Assembly (NCBI RefSeq): GCF_014633365.1
Contig: NC_068347.1
Location: forward strand, 25,646,493 to 25,710,492
Direction of reading: 5' to 3'
DNA length: 64,000 nucleotides
DNA from: Diospyros lotus
Lineage: Eukaryota > Streptophyta > Magnoliopsida > Ericales > Ebenaceae
Numbering within the stretch: the stretch's first letter is position 1; the number at the start of each line of letters is the position of its first letter. Of this stretch, positions 1-13,618 are shown one piece after another. The notes beneath the pieces were generated by a model. The model ran no database searches, had not been told where the DNA came from, and saw only the letters and a list, made by a program, of their open reading frames with translations. A program made the position numbers and the translations under genes.

Positions 1-1055
1 CGCGACCCAAAAACAAATCGGGGTCGGCTGAAATCAAACGTCGACAACAGGTTAGCATGAAATATGCTACCATTTTCGAGATACCAATTTTTGTTGATTG
101 CGACCATTGGACTAAACATTTATGCTTGATTCCATAAAAAAATTTCACTTTTTTATTGTGTAAAAAACGAATATAGACGGAATATATTATTATGCTTAAA
201 AGAATAAATTTGTATATTATCCTCAAAATCTTTAGAAAAAGAAAACAAGAATAGCTCAAATTGTGATTCTTTGTGTATGCCATATGTTATGTCACATGGA
301 TTGTGACCAGCGAGAATATGTCTCTCTCTCTCTCATTTCGTTGCATCTTCAAATGGCACCTAATATTGGGAAAATGGTAGGAAACCACTCCTCATTGTCT
401 ACATATGTTCAAGGATATTCCCTTCCCCAACACTGCCCACCCAAGAAAAAGGGAAGCTCCAATTTTCTTTTCTCCATTGGGACACTTTCTCGGTGGATTC
501 TCATCTTCCAAACACGTTAATTAGGCTCTATCAGAATGAAAAGAGAGGAGGAAAATGCCAAAAGGTTCATGTGCATTATCTGTTCATGAATCCTTTCTTC
601 AACTAGATCTAACCACTCCAATCTGCATTGTTTATCAGCATATATCTTAAGCCCTACTTGCCAAGAGAATCTCAACCCCCACCCCCAATTCCTTGCTTTG
701 CTATCAAAAATAAAAAATAAGAACAAAATGTCAATTAAGCCATTATACTTTGATTAAGAGTTAAATTGGTCACTGCACTTTTAAAATAAGTTATTATATT
801 TGAAGACATGAGGTCAAATGAGTCTTGTTAACCATTTAACAAGACTAGTACAGTTATTGACTTTGACGACGCAGCCGGCCGGCTCACGCGGGCTGGCTCT
901 CTCTCTCTCTCTCTGGTCAATGCTTTCGGTCTTGGAAGTAAACCCAAATCTCCGGCAATTTTGGAATTTGACCATTTGTGTGTAACCAAATTAATAATAT
1001 TTTTAAAGGGACAATTGAATTGACAGTTCACTCCTTTCCCTTGTTATTTTAAATC

Positions 1056-1503
1056 AATATTTTAAAAATCGGACCAAAAAATGAACTGGCCTATTAATTG
1101 GGCCACGGGTCACTTGGTCCAACCGGTTAGACCGGATTAGTTCGACCGGATGATATCATATATATATATTTTATAATTAAATAATATATATATTAAATAT
1201 ATATTTAAAATACTAATATTTTATATATTATTATGAAAAATATTATTATTAACTAATATACAACTAATATTTCATATATAATTGTTATATATGTTATTAT
1301 AGAATTAATTAATAATTAAAAATTAAAAAATGAGTGAGGGGTGAAAAAAATCAGGGTCAATCCGATTTTCGGTTCACCGGTCCAACCGAATTTTGACCGA
1401 GTTGAAGAAGATTTGACCTTTTAAGTTAAATCGAACTGGATAGGCCATCGATTTCCAATTAAACCGGTCTGACCGACCAGTCCGGTCCAATTTTTAAAAC
1501 ATT
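1056..1503. mobile_element. MITE, about 448 bp, with ~10-bp target duplication
   Basis: The ends are an imperfect inverted repeat: the left end reads AATATTTTAAAAATCGGACC and the right end reads GGTCC(A)ATTTTTAAAACATT, two mismatches over 20 bases. ATTTTAAATC (1046-1055) and ATTTTAAACC (1504-1513) flank the element directly and differ at one base, so a 9-10-bp duplication of Mutator type is likely. The interior is AT-rich with internal copies of ACCGGT-type words. No coding capacity is seen. The superfamily is inferred from duplication length only. Confidence 0.6.
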
Positions 1504-1559
1504 ATTTTAAACCATTAACAAAATTAAAAATATATTTATTTGTATATTTTTTATTTAAA

Positions 1560-1790
1560 TAATTAAATATTTTATTATTTCAATTACACCTTCAAATTAT
1601 ATAATTTTAAGTCAATTATACTCCTAAATTTTTTATTATTTTAATTATATTATTAAACTATGTAATTTCGAGTCAAAACATAATTTAGAAGTGTAATTGA
1701 AATAATAAAAAATTTAAGGGTGCAATTGATTCAAAATTACATAATTCAATAACGTAATTAAAATAATAAAAATAAATAAATATTTTAATA
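1560..1790. repeat. Imperfect inverted repeat with ~105-bp arms
   Basis: The left half runs from words such as TTTATTATTTCAATTACACC to TATGTAATTTCGAGTC; the right half reads back as the reverse complement of the same words in the same order, with scattered mismatches. Each arm also repeats a ~50-bp motif (CAATTA-AC-CCT-AAATT followed by a TTTATTATTT run), so the structure is a palindrome made of tandem units. It could be a Foldback-like MITE; I see no clean target duplication. Confidence 0.5.
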
Positions 1791-3739
1791 AAAAAATATA
1801 TATAAGTATAGAAAATAAAATATATATTTTACCAAAGGAGCAATATTATATCTAGTAAGTGTTGTCCCCCTATTATTTATCATACACAAATATATATATA
1901 TATATATATCTAAAACATTATTTGGAGACCAATTTGGACACTCCATTCAGTATTAATGAGCAATTATTTATTAACTTGTGATTTATTCACTATATAAATA
2001 TACATATATGCACAGTACAATAATGTTGTCCAAGAGGTGGGGAATATTCCCAGGGCAGGTTACATAAAAAAATCATCATCACTTGTGGCATACGTGGATG
2101 CTAGTTTCATCATTGGATCAAAATTCTGATTTTTTTTTTTTTTTTTTTTTTGTTAAGTTGGAAAGAGAGAGTGTTGGACCGAAAATATAAAATTCAGTAG
2201 GAGAATGCGTGGGACCTTGTTAAGGTGTGCCCTACGGTTATTAGCATAACGATTTGGTTAGATTTTTGATATTGGTTGATTTTTTTTATCATGTCTTCAT
2301 ACTGTAGAATAGATTAAAGAATATATGAGCTCAACTCCCTTGCCACATAAAAAAGAGAGCAAAATTACGATTTATTCAAATTAATCGAATCAAATTGACT
2401 AAACTTGTCAGTTTGATTTGATTAATTTTTCTCAAATGTTTAATTTTTAATTTTTAATTCGATTCTTTGATTGAAAGAACCAAATTAAACAAATCGACTG
2501 AATTTTAAAATAATATTATTTTAATATTTATAAAACGATGTCATTTTCTTCAATTTTGTGTATTTTTTATTGGTTATTTTAACTTTCTTTAATTTTTTTT
2601 ATGGTTCTTCAATTTTATCAATTTGATTCAATTTATACAATTTAAGTTTAATTTTTTTTATTAGCAATTAATTTAATTGTTTGAGTTAGTCGATGAATTT
2701 AATTCAATTTTATTTATCAATTTAATTTAATTAATTAATAAATTTCAAGCGAATCAACTGTAACACTTGACATACCCACACCGCAAAATTGTAATTTGAA
2801 TCATGCTAGATGTACACCCATTTTGTACATCTTGGATTACATAAGAAGATATTATGATCAAAATACCATGCACCTCACATGCGCCTCATGAAGAATTTTT
2901 TTATCATAATACCCCTTTATGTAGCCCAATATGTACAAAATGAATGTACCAATAGCATTTTCCTTATAATTTTGACACTAATTTGGTTCTTCTCTCTCTT
3001 CTCTCCCACGTCTCCATGACAAATGACAGGTGGTTAAGACGTCGTAACAGTGACGGGGTGAACCATCAATTGTGAGACACACATATACAAATTATTCAGA
3101 AAGAAATCATTTTCTTCTTTCCCTTCTCCTTGGTGTATAGTATATAAACAAGATATGATTAGCCAATTAGGCACATCACCATCGAATACGTTCTCCCAAT
3201 CATATGATCAACGACAGACCATGTCATGGACGCGGCTATATGAATTCATCAGCCCTGCAACAACAAACCCAATAAGAACAAGACTATGATTACAGCAACA
3301 CTACTACTACTACTACTACTACTACTACATCAATCAACAATGTAGATTGAAGACAGCAGGTTAACGGGCCTTTTCACCTGCCAGTCGCCAGTCGTCATTT
3401 CTATCCATCTACGCCCAACGAACCAAACCCAACTATGTTTTCAGGAGGGGAGGGGGAAAAAGAAAAAAGAGATGAATTACTCAATTCACATTCCGAATTG
3501 ATAGAGAGCATCATCATCAACATCCAAGCTTTTGCAATACAACAAATATTGAAACTGTTTAATAACAACATGAAAGAAGAGAAGAAAACATCCATGAATC
3601 ACTGGCAGTCGATATAATAAAAACCCTGAATGATCATCATCATCATCATCATCCTCATAGTCACTGCTTCTGAAGATACTTGGGGAACTACTACTCTACA
3701 TCTTTTCCTTGAGGAAGGAACAAATAATAGCAAACCAGG

Positions 3740-6700
3740 TCAAAAGAAATCGAATTCAAGATAATTATCAGAACCTTTCTGATCAGGGTTGGCTGCAACG
3801 ACAGGCATGGCCTTGTCGCTGGTTGATGTGGTTGGAGCTGGAATTCGTTCTATCTCAACTGGCTTTGGGATCTCGGGTGGGCTTGCGCAACGAATCAATG
3901 CCCAGTTTACACCTTCGAAGAAGGGGTGCTGTTTGATTTCGGTTGCTCCTCGTTTGTATGCCAACCTATGCTGTGGTTCTTTCACCAGCAACCCCCTTAT
4001 CAGATCCCTCGCTTGAAAGCTGACGACAGGCGACTCTGGAAACCGCAGAGGCTGACCGACAACATTGAAGAGTGTGGCCCTGTTTCCAGGTCCCTTGAAA
4101 GGCGTTTTGCCAAACAATAACTCGTACAAAAAGATGCCTAATGTCCACCAATCCACCGCACTGCCATGCCCTTCGCCTTTAATGATCTCTGGCGCCAAGT
4201 ACTCGTGCGTTCCAACAAATGACATTGAGCGCGCTCCTGTTGGCTCAGCAATAAGCTCGGGCAACGGGTTCACTTGGTTCCCAATTTCATTCTTGGGTTT
4301 GCGTTCTTTCTTGGACTTACTTTGAAAGATGCGGGGAGTGAAACAAGTGGTTGAGACCATGCATGATGGCTGGATACAGGATGGCTCAATGCAAGCGGGT
4401 TGGACACAATAAACAGCATTTTTCCGCAACGGGTCAGTCTCCATGGCGGTGGACTTGACGAGCGTGGGGCTGACAGTGCAGCGGAGAGAGAGGTCAAAGT
4501 CGGAAAGCATTACATGTCCATCTTCCCTCACAAGGACGTTTTCGGGCTTGAGGTCACGGTAGACAATCCCGAGCATGTGGAGGTATTCCAGAGCAAGGAG
4601 GACCTCTGCTACATAGAACCTGCATATGGCCGTTTGTAAGTTTGATGATGAAAACCCATAAGCAGAAACAAAAGAACCTAATGGTTTCTAGCAAAAAATA
4701 AAAATAAAAAAGAGAGAGAGAGAGAGAGAAATATCAAATGCATTTAAAAGATTTAACCTAAGAAAGAATTTGAAAAGACCTGGGTTTGCATTAGTAGATT
4801 ATCTGCATTCTAACTGGTTACATACATATTGTTCGGATTCCAGTAACTTTTGTAACTTGCAATTCCAAAATGTCATTTGTCAGTTTGAACTCCAAATGAC
4901 CAAATCCAGATTTTCCCACTTCGATGGCACTAATTCTACAACTTCTCATGCCATGGGCAAAACGACCCAGTGACCAAATATGCCTTCTTTGAGACAGCCC
5001 CAAATTAGACACTGATATTCATGGAAGCAATTGCTTAAAATGTAGCTAATGCATATGCTAACAAGCATGCTGATCATCCTAGAATTGTAGAACCTACTAG
5101 TACTAACAGATGGGCATTCTCCATTCCATCTGAAACCAACTCAAGACTGTAGAGAAGAGAAGAAGAAATATAAGAAAGCATTCATCTGTGTGATATACAG
5201 ATATAGAAAACACAAAAAAATCAAGTTTTTCTTCCCAAAGCCATATAAAAATAGCAGCTACATTATACTCGAGGGCAAAATTCCCCTTTTGCATAGTTCT
5301 ATGGTGCTTGGCTATCATTTTTTTTACATTTTCCCATTTGTTGATGCTTATGGCAGGCACCATTTATAAAAATGAGAATTGGGGCAACTGCACCAGGAAG
5401 TCACTAGAGGCAGGGTTGCAAAAGCAGATTTGGGAGGTACCTGTTTTTGCACAGAGTATGGCTCCATTTATCAAAGTTCAATAGGAGTCAGACTCATCAT
5501 AAACCGGCAATTTCATCAAACTCGAGCTTGCAAAACTATGAGAGAGCATGTCAGTTCACACTGGTCTAGTTGTAGGTCTATAATATTTTGTTGTTACTAG
5601 AAAATTTAATGTTTATGGCAGGTTGCTTAGATTGATGACTCCTAGGAAAGAAACAAGAATGTTAGCCGTGACAAAGGTGCATATAAAAGAAAAGCCAAAG
5701 ATCTAAAAGTGTCAACCATTTGAGCACGCATCTAGAAATAGGTAAAAACATAGGGGCAGCAACAGATGGATCAACATGATTTTTGGTTAAGGCTAATGGA
5801 AAGCCCAAACGTAGTGTGAAGACCTATCAACAAATTCAAAATTCAATTTCACAACCATCAGTAAGGTGGCAACTATTGATCAAAAAAAGAAAGATGGTAA
5901 AACTAGGAGCATCATCTAGTGCTGAATTTGGAAATTCCCATCTGTTTAATGAAAAATCAAAAAACCAAACAAAGGTTTTACCCAGCTGTTTAAGAAAAGC
6001 CAAAAAGGTTTCCATGGAATTACAGGCAAAGTTTTGCCTCCTTTAGCTTTTACCTATTTACTGCCATTAGGAGGTCACAACAGAAAGGGAAACATACACA
6101 AGGTCCAAAACTATGAATGACATATCACAATATCATTTTGCTCTCAGCTCCTCCCCCTCTTTTCCCTTCAAATCCAGTGCCATGGTTCAAAAATTACATT
6201 AAACAGCATCCAGTGAAAGATACAAGCACTTGAATATCATCACTACAGAATTATTGGTGTCATGATTATAATCTATTTATCAATTCAAAGAGAGATTGGC
6301 AAAACATACAAGGAGAAAATCTCTGGGTAGCCAAAAAACATGTAAGAGAAAGACGTCTGTGGATTTCCTAATATTATAGACAGTACTATTAGATGAACAA
6401 GACTAGAAATTAAGAACCTTACTAACAAGAATCAAAGAGCCCTGTTGAAAGGACAAGAACTTTTAGAACAAGCTGCAATAGTTTCTTCTATACATTAACA
6501 AACTTAACATCATCCATGCAACATGGATCTACAACAACCTAGGGAAGTTCCCAAAAGAGTGAAAATTGCCCAAAGTGAAGTTCAAAGAGAGAGGGTGAAC
6601 ATTGGTGGCAACAATAAGTTTGATCCTTTGTGACTAAAAATTCATGGGCTCAAGTTCTGAAAACAACCTCTTCATGAAATAAAGGAAACACTGTACAAAA

Positions 6701-7739
6701 ATGACCCCCGCAAAGTGAGAATCTCATGTGACACCCTTTTAAATGACGTTCAAAGAGCATTTGACTTAAAGCCATGACTTGATCATCAAGACATTTATCC
6801 AACACTAAAAGTGGAGTGCAAACACTGCATGGATTGATCACCATGCATTGGTGAACAAGTTATGCATACAGAAACATATACACACACAGACATAGAGAGA
6901 AGAGGGGGGTGGGGGATAGGGAGGTTGATGGGAGTTTTGAATGTGGGATTTGGAGAGTAAGGCCTCAAGCAACAGTATCTGTAAAATGCAATGCTGAAAT
7001 TCTCTCATAAAGAAAATAATCAATTTTGAACCACTTAGAACATTCAATGAACAATAAGAAAATTGCAACCTATGACAGAATGCAAGCTTTCCCTTCTATA
7101 CTAGTCCTGTTAAATACCTTGATATTTTAGATAATATGGAATTACCTGTAAGCCAATTTCCATGAGAACATGTTCTATTTCATAACAAATTTGGCAAACT
7201 AAGTCTGCTTCACCATCTAAATTCAATACCAGTTGTGGAAGCCATGCCTTCCCATCAACCTATCACCAACCCCCATACCTTAAGTTCAAAATTATGAATT
7301 GTTCACAAACACGAGTGCCATACCATAAAATCAGAATTGAGCATGCACGAAAATTTTAGTTAAGAGCTCATAAAAGTTTATCCATCCTTTCTCTCTCCTC
7401 CCTACCTTCTTAAATTCTCTCAGAAATACCCTTTTCAAAAGAAAAGAAAGATATAGCTATTAGAAGAAGAATCCTAAACCCAAATTTATTAGTGCCAAGT
7501 AACTGTGACACCCTCAGCTAGCAATAATTTTTTTCCTGTAAAGTCTCAGCAAAGATTGACTCGTGCAAAAAGCCTATCAGAATCAATCAACAAATTTACA
7601 AAGTGAGAGTGGCATTACAAGGGGCCATTGTTCTCTAGTGGAGGTTTCTTACAGGTCCATAAGTGAAGAGGTAGTGGTTTAACTGTTGTCCATTTGGATC
7701 AGGGGAAGGGGAATGAATACCTCAGCAAGACAGCAACCA

Positions 7740-7779
<40 letters not shown>

Positions 7780-10433
7780 ATAAGGATAAAAAATCAAGTT
7801 TGGTGAGACAGGAAACAAAAAACAAATGCCTTATGGTATAGAGTCCCAAATGTATGGTATAGAGTTCCAAATGTATCAAGGCAACCAGAGCTAACATTGA
7901 AATCCAACATGGTACAAGACCAGAAAAAAGAAATATAATCTAGAGTGAAAAAACCCAAGATTATGCATGCATAAACCTATCCAACATTTGTTTATCAATA
8001 TTCTCACTTAGCATTCAATATATTAACTGGGGGGTAAGGATGCATTTCAGTACACCTACACAAAGAAAAATGTGGCTTAAATCTGAAGATGACTACATTG
8101 GGTAAACAGTACAGAAGTTTAGCTATGCACCATGGTCAGTCCCTTCTATAGCTCTGTACTGACAATTCCTATACAACTATGAGTGCAAGCTATCCTTGTT
8201 TCTTTTTCTCTAATGTACATATTCAATCCTTCTATAACGTGAAAGAACCGTATTTCAAGTGGTCAATAGAAGATGATCAAATGTGCCATTCAAATTTCTT
8301 GCCTAATTTACTTATATAAGGGGTCAAAGTTTATATAGACCAATAATTATGAAGAAAAATGCTCCAGGAAGTATGCCAATCAACAAGCATTATATATTCT
8401 CTTGCTAGAGGGACACTCTAGAAGAGACGGCTACAAAACCAACCATGCTCTATAAGACCAAAGAGTAGAATATCAGAAAGTCTAGTTGATAAATGAAAAT
8501 GACATAGACGTGTATTAAAATAGCCTAGTGCCAAAATGGGCGGGAGTGGGGGGGAACACTCAACGAATGACTACATTTGTGATAACTGTTGGTAATACAA
8601 GAAATATAGAGACAACCTCATTGGGCAGAAAAATAAAATAATGTGCAAAAGAGGAATAGCAAAAAAGTCCGATACTGTGCTAGCCATATTAATGAAATAG
8701 CCATCTATGAAAAATAGAAAGAAACAAAGGAAAGTCCAAGATCCAACAAATTGTAAGAAGAAAAAAGGTGAACCCAGTGCACTAGGCTCCCGCGTTGAAG
8801 GCTCTAGGGAAGCTCAATTGTACTCAGCCAGACAGCCTTACCCTTGCTTAGCAAAGAACAAACTCTAGGAAGGCAGCACTAAAATCAGGTGTTGAGATGC
8901 ATCCACTTCCATCCAAGGGAAGGAGGCCAAACTCGAAGAGAAGTTCTTTTACCATCTTAAGAATACTATGAAATTGCTAACATTATCTATTTGGAAGACC
9001 TACAATATTGAAGGATTTTGAAATGCAAAGCTTCATTTTCATGCCAACCCTGTAGAAGAGAAAGCTTATGATAATTCTGCATCTAGCTGTAAGAAAATGT
9101 GATACCATATTCCAAAGAACACAGTGTTTCTATGTGGAACAAGAAGAGGTTGAGCCATATGCCCTAGAATGTGTTGCCATAATTACACTTTAATTATCTA
9201 CATTTAGAAAAGTGTGTAATAAAATGTGTGATCTAAACATAAACCACTAGATTTAGAAAAGTGTATAACAAAATGTGGTGACATAATTACTTAATAAGGC
9301 AGTTATATAAATGCTGGAACCTTTTTTTAACATTGAAATTAGAGACAATAGAAAGTACAATAGCACTGTTGAGAGACATATTACTAAATCATGCAACAAA
9401 AAGAGTTAAAAGACACGATAAAAGATGAGCTATGTTAACTTTACGAAGAGGAACGAGTCTCATACTTAACAGCCTGCTCACAAAAATGCTTTCCTGGTTG
9501 CCTCTGCCGAAGTGTGTGCAAGTCACCTCCTGGGCAAAACTCCATCACCAAACATGAGAATTTGTCAGTCTCAAAATGAGAATACAAGGTTGGAAGGAAC
9601 GGATGGTCCAAACATTGTAGTATCTCTCTTTCTGTCTGAGCCCGGAGCAGTTTCTTACGGCTTGCCAGTTGTGCTTTGTCCATAACCTTCATAGCAAAAT
9701 AAGACTTAGTGCCACTCAACTCTGAGAGATAGACACTTCCGATATCCCCGCATCCCAACCTCTTTAGCAATCTGAAATGACTCAAACCCAAGACCCCGTC
9801 TTTTGCTCGGACAACTTGGACGGCTTCCCACCTCGAGTCATTTGCCTTGTGAGGTTTGTTAATACTGCTACTTAAGCTGCTACAAGTACTTTCATCACTT
9901 ACATCAGTGCTTGTGCTACCCCTGCACATGCTGCTCTTTCCACTCTCAACAAGCTCAGCTCGATCGCTAATTTTAGCACTTCCACTTGTCTTTGCAAGGC
10001 TATTGGTTCCATCACTAACTTTCGCAGAAGCTGAGCTATCCTTTACAGTTCCAGAGTCTGATGCTTTCTTGTCCTGATAAGTTCCAGCCTCAATTGAACC
10101 CCTATTATCACTGACTGTGGGGTTCCCATTCATTGGCATGTGTTTCAGATCATCCAAAGATAATCCTGAATGCAATTTATCAGCTAAATTATTGGAAGAC
10201 CCCTTTTGTTGAGAATTCAGTGCTTTCTTGTCCTCTATTGCTTCCTTGCTGACCTGCTTAGGGGTAGCTTGATGCACACTTCTAGGAAAATTTTTGGCCG
10301 TGACAGATTCTGATTTACTTGTTTTTGAAACCTGCAAAGGTGAAGGCCTGCGAGAATTTCCTTCTAACATTTGGTTATCAGTGCCGTTTCTCTGCTTTCC
10401 AGGAGAAGTTCTGACGCAAGATTTTGAGGCCAT
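3740..10433 (-). CDS. D6PK: AGC VIII serine/threonine protein kinase, D6PK type
   Basis: Two coding exons, 10433-9466 and 4619-3740, join in phase through a split Lys codon to give 615 aa. ATG 10433 (Met-Ala-Ser-Lys, as in many relatives) is the first ATG in frame. Residues 1-215 form a Ser-rich, low-complexity N-terminus. The kinase domain follows: glycine loop G227-G232, ATP lysine K249, catalytic YRDLKPEN at 343-350, and DFD (363-365) in place of DFG, the AGC VIII hallmark. A Cys-rich activation-segment insertion of about 85 residues (370-453) precedes GTHEYLAPE. The C-terminus FDFF fits a PDK1-docking hydrophobic motif. Family members act at the plasma membrane and phosphorylate PIN auxin exporters. 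The lone intron falls between subdomains V and VI. All catalytic residues are present, so it is probably functional. The exact D6PK versus D6PK-LIKE identity is inferred. Confidence 0.93.
4620..9465 (-). other. 4.85-kb intron of the kinase gene
   Basis: The donor is AA|GTATGA at 9466/9465 and the acceptor TGCAG|GTTC at 4620/4619, read on the minus strand. The interior holds (GA)n tracts near 4711-4729 and 7741-7776 and otherwise unremarkable AT-rich sequence. I recognise no transposon protein or long terminal repeat. Short open frames here have no family signature and look random. Confidence 0.85.
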
Positions 10434-11650
10434 TGGCAAAAGCAAAAACTTGTTGAATTAACCAAACTAAACAAACCCATCAGTCAGACTCCCAGTTCAT
10501 CATGCAGCTCTCTCCATTATTTGTGTCAATTTCACTCATCTCCAACTCCATCAACAAAAGAAAGGTATCTACGCAATCAAAGAAAAAAAAAAATTAGAAA
10601 TCCATATATTAATATGGTGTATGCCAATAATCAGGAAATAAATAAAAACAACAGGAAAATACTTTAACATCTAGGTCTAGATCGCATGGATGATGAATCC
10701 AGTGACAATATTTCATGAAAAAAATAAGGGGAGCGAAGGAAGAAAAGCTCCAGAACCAAATCCACAGATTCCAGAAATCAGATCATATACCCAGATCAAG
10801 ACAGCATCATATGAAGCCAGTGGTAGATCTAAAATTTATCTTTGTTCAGGAAACCCTAGAGATAAAAGTAAATAGAAACAATTCAACATTGAATTAACAG
10901 GACCAACAAACAGTAAAATAAACCCCAAGAGAAAAGGAAGATGAACCATACTGTAAGGACAGTATATGAAAGTAAAGAATAACATGCAGAACCAGATCAA
11001 TTGCCGTCTGCATAAAACATCACAGAAATACAAGAATGGAAACCTTCTACCTCAAAATGCAAATACAGGAATCATAGTCAAAACGAAGTTTAACAATGGG
11101 TATTAGTGATCGCCAAACACCACAAATCAAAGGATAAGAACGAACCCTAGAAGGTAGAGAAAGGGAAATAGGAAAGGGGCAGATGAAAAGCACAGATCTT
11201 GAACAGAGACCCCACCTCCTCATACGCAAACCCTACCAAAAGGATCTAAAAACCCACAAAAACCCAGATGCAAAAAAACAAAGTAGACGGCATGGAACAG
11301 CAAACCCACAAAGCAAATCACAGGACCAGCTCAAAAGCATGGGGAAAAGGAAGCCCGGAAAAGTACCTGAAGCTACAAAGGTCAGAACTTGGCTTTTGCT
11401 CCTCCAGCAAATGCAGCAAGAACGGCAGTATGAAGATAAAGAGAGTGTGATCTCTCCGCCAAGAGGGCCAAATGTGTGGAGAGAGATGGAGAAATGGAAG
11501 AAGAAAGAGTAAAGGAGGAAAGAAAAGGAAAAGCTTTGAAGAGTGTTGGAAAGAGTAGAGAGAGAGAGAGAGGGGGGGGGAGAGGGAGAGATTGGAGGGG
11601 TCAAAGCTAAAGTAGAGCTTTTCACGTTCAATAATTTCATTGGTATTTTG
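10434..11650 (-). promoter_or_regulatory. Probable 5' leader of the kinase with a UTR intron
   Basis: Read on the minus strand, a CT-rich tract (11552-11592) of the kind common in plant 5' UTRs is followed by a good donor, CTTCAG|GTACTT, at 11367/11366. Acceptor candidates lie just upstream of the start codon, for example TTTGTTTAG ending at 10467. A spliced leader is therefore likely, but the transcription start and acceptor are inferred. Long open frames on both strands at 11180-11660 are by-products of GA/CT richness. Confidence 0.4.
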
Positions 11651-13570
11651 TCCCAAACACAAGGGTCTGAATCAACATCTGGGCCTCCAATGGCTCCACC
11701 CTGTCTCTCATGCCTTGCTTCTTTCTTTTGATTTTTCCATTTAGGGCTTTCATGACCTATGAATCACCTAATTATATCACCTAATTATATCCAACCCCTT
11801 TTATCAAACACAAGTATTAGCGTTTGTTTATTTTCTTCCTCTACCAAACCAACTCACAATTCAATTTTTTAAATGGTGGTCCCTAAAGCTAAAGTTTTCT
11901 ATGCCAAACATATGTTGTCCATTCAACTATAGTTTTTAAAACCATTTTCTAGTAAATTTATAGGCACGACGCTACTACTTTTATAATTATAAACTATTCC
12001 TTTCAATAATTATTTTATTACTTAAAAATATATGCACAAAAATTAACCTTGTTTTTTAAAATAAAAATATCATTTGCCTATCATCATAACAATTGAGTTT
12101 GGTTCGTAAAAAACAGTATCCATAAAATTACTCTTATATAACATCATAAATTCAATTCAATGTATAAAAATATTCTTTATTAAGTAGTGATAAAGTTTTG
12201 AAAAAGTCTTATTTTAACACAAAGCTTCATTTTAAAAATAATGTCCTGGTTGCGAGGCTATCGTTCTTGTGTAAAAGCTCATCAAATTGCATTTTTAATT
12301 GTAAGGACAACTATTTAAGAAGGATTAGTTTTACCTCACAAATTTGATAAAAATGTAGGAAGAAAATCTATTTGTTAGTATTGTAACGTCAAGAAAAATA
12401 TAATAATAAGAAGTCGTCATTATATGAACGAGAAACTTGTTAAATGATACAGTTTAATCTTCAAAATCTTTTTATATTTTCATTATTTATCACGGTTACG
12501 ACTAATTTATCTTCGAAACAATTGTTGATTCCTCTCCAAACCCAGTGAATATAAGAATAGCAATTTCTTTTTTGGAATTAGCTGATGATTTCATAAATTT
12601 GATCATCTGAACATTAATTTCAATCTTGAACTCAAATAACGAAGATTTTGTCTGGACGCAGCGGGGGATCTTTATTTTTTCCATTATAAGTGCAAGCATC
12701 TTGACTGAATCGATGGCTGTCCAAGCAGCAAAGTTATTTGTCGATATATATATATATATATCCCAAGTCAGTAAGCAAGCATCGTTCAAAATTTGGTAAC
12801 AAGAACATGGATGGACTCCATAAAAGAAAAGAAACTGAGGATTGAATCTTTGTGGCTCTCTCTCGGTAACTCCAAAGCCAGCCAGCCAGCCTGCTCGCTC
12901 TGTTTTTGATAATCAATTTTGCAAAGGCGGACACACTGCCCAATTACACTGCTATTAGTTTAATACCTAATGTTTATCCACAAAACCTTATAATAATAAT
13001 AATAATAATGATCAGACGGATGAGATTCCACCATTTCTTTGATGGAATTCAGATCATGGAGGAGGCATGGTGCCACTTGCCGGACAAATAAATGGCTTTA
13101 TAAATGGGAAAGATTTTTGTATATATATATATATATAATAGAGTATGTATTTAATTAATTAATTAATAGTTATTAAAATGGAATCAATTGAGATGGTTTA
13201 CAGAGTTGGACTAGCAATTGAGGGACCAAATTGCTATTTTAAAATTTTAAAATTATTTTTTAAGAACTGATTTTTTTTTTCCCTTTTGGATTATCAATCG
13301 GTTAATTTAATCTAATTGACGGAATTAGTTCGATTTTAAAAAAGTATGGATTTGTATAATGTGAAGATCCAAATCTGAACTTGTATTCCCAAGGAGAGGA
13401 GGCTAAGGCTAAGCGTGAGTTAAAATGATGAGACGGATATAAGCTTTGTGTTTGAACTTTGAAAGTAGTTTATGGGAATAAAAACAAAAATAAGAAATAA
13501 GAGAGACTGAATTGTTCTCTTATTATTCTTCTTTTATTACATATTTTTTCCTTAAAATGGAAAACAATAC

Positions 13571-13618
<48 letters not shown>

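Larger units (their letters stand above)
1..3739. other. Intergenic region downstream of the D6PK-type kinase
   Basis: No coding exon is supportable here; the open frames are short and have no recognisable domain. The stretch holds a MITE (1056-1503), a long imperfect inverted repeat (about 1560-1790), a poly-T run near 2131-2151, an (AT)n run near 1894-1907 and a (CTA)n run near 3299-3327. From about 2350 to 2760 it is AT-rich with short inverted words. The last few hundred bases before 3740 should contain the kinase 3' UTR, but I cannot place a polyadenylation site. Confidence 0.6.

Noticed and set aside
10434..10445. Kinase start four codons upstream
   Set aside because: That codon is TTG, not ATG. 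The first ATG in frame is at 10433 and gives the family-like start MASK.
11183..11662. Several overlapping open frames of 60-135 codons on both strands
   Set aside because: They arise from GA/CT-rich leader sequence, are low in complexity and overlap each other in opposite strands; none has a family motif. The region is better explained as the kinase 5' leader.
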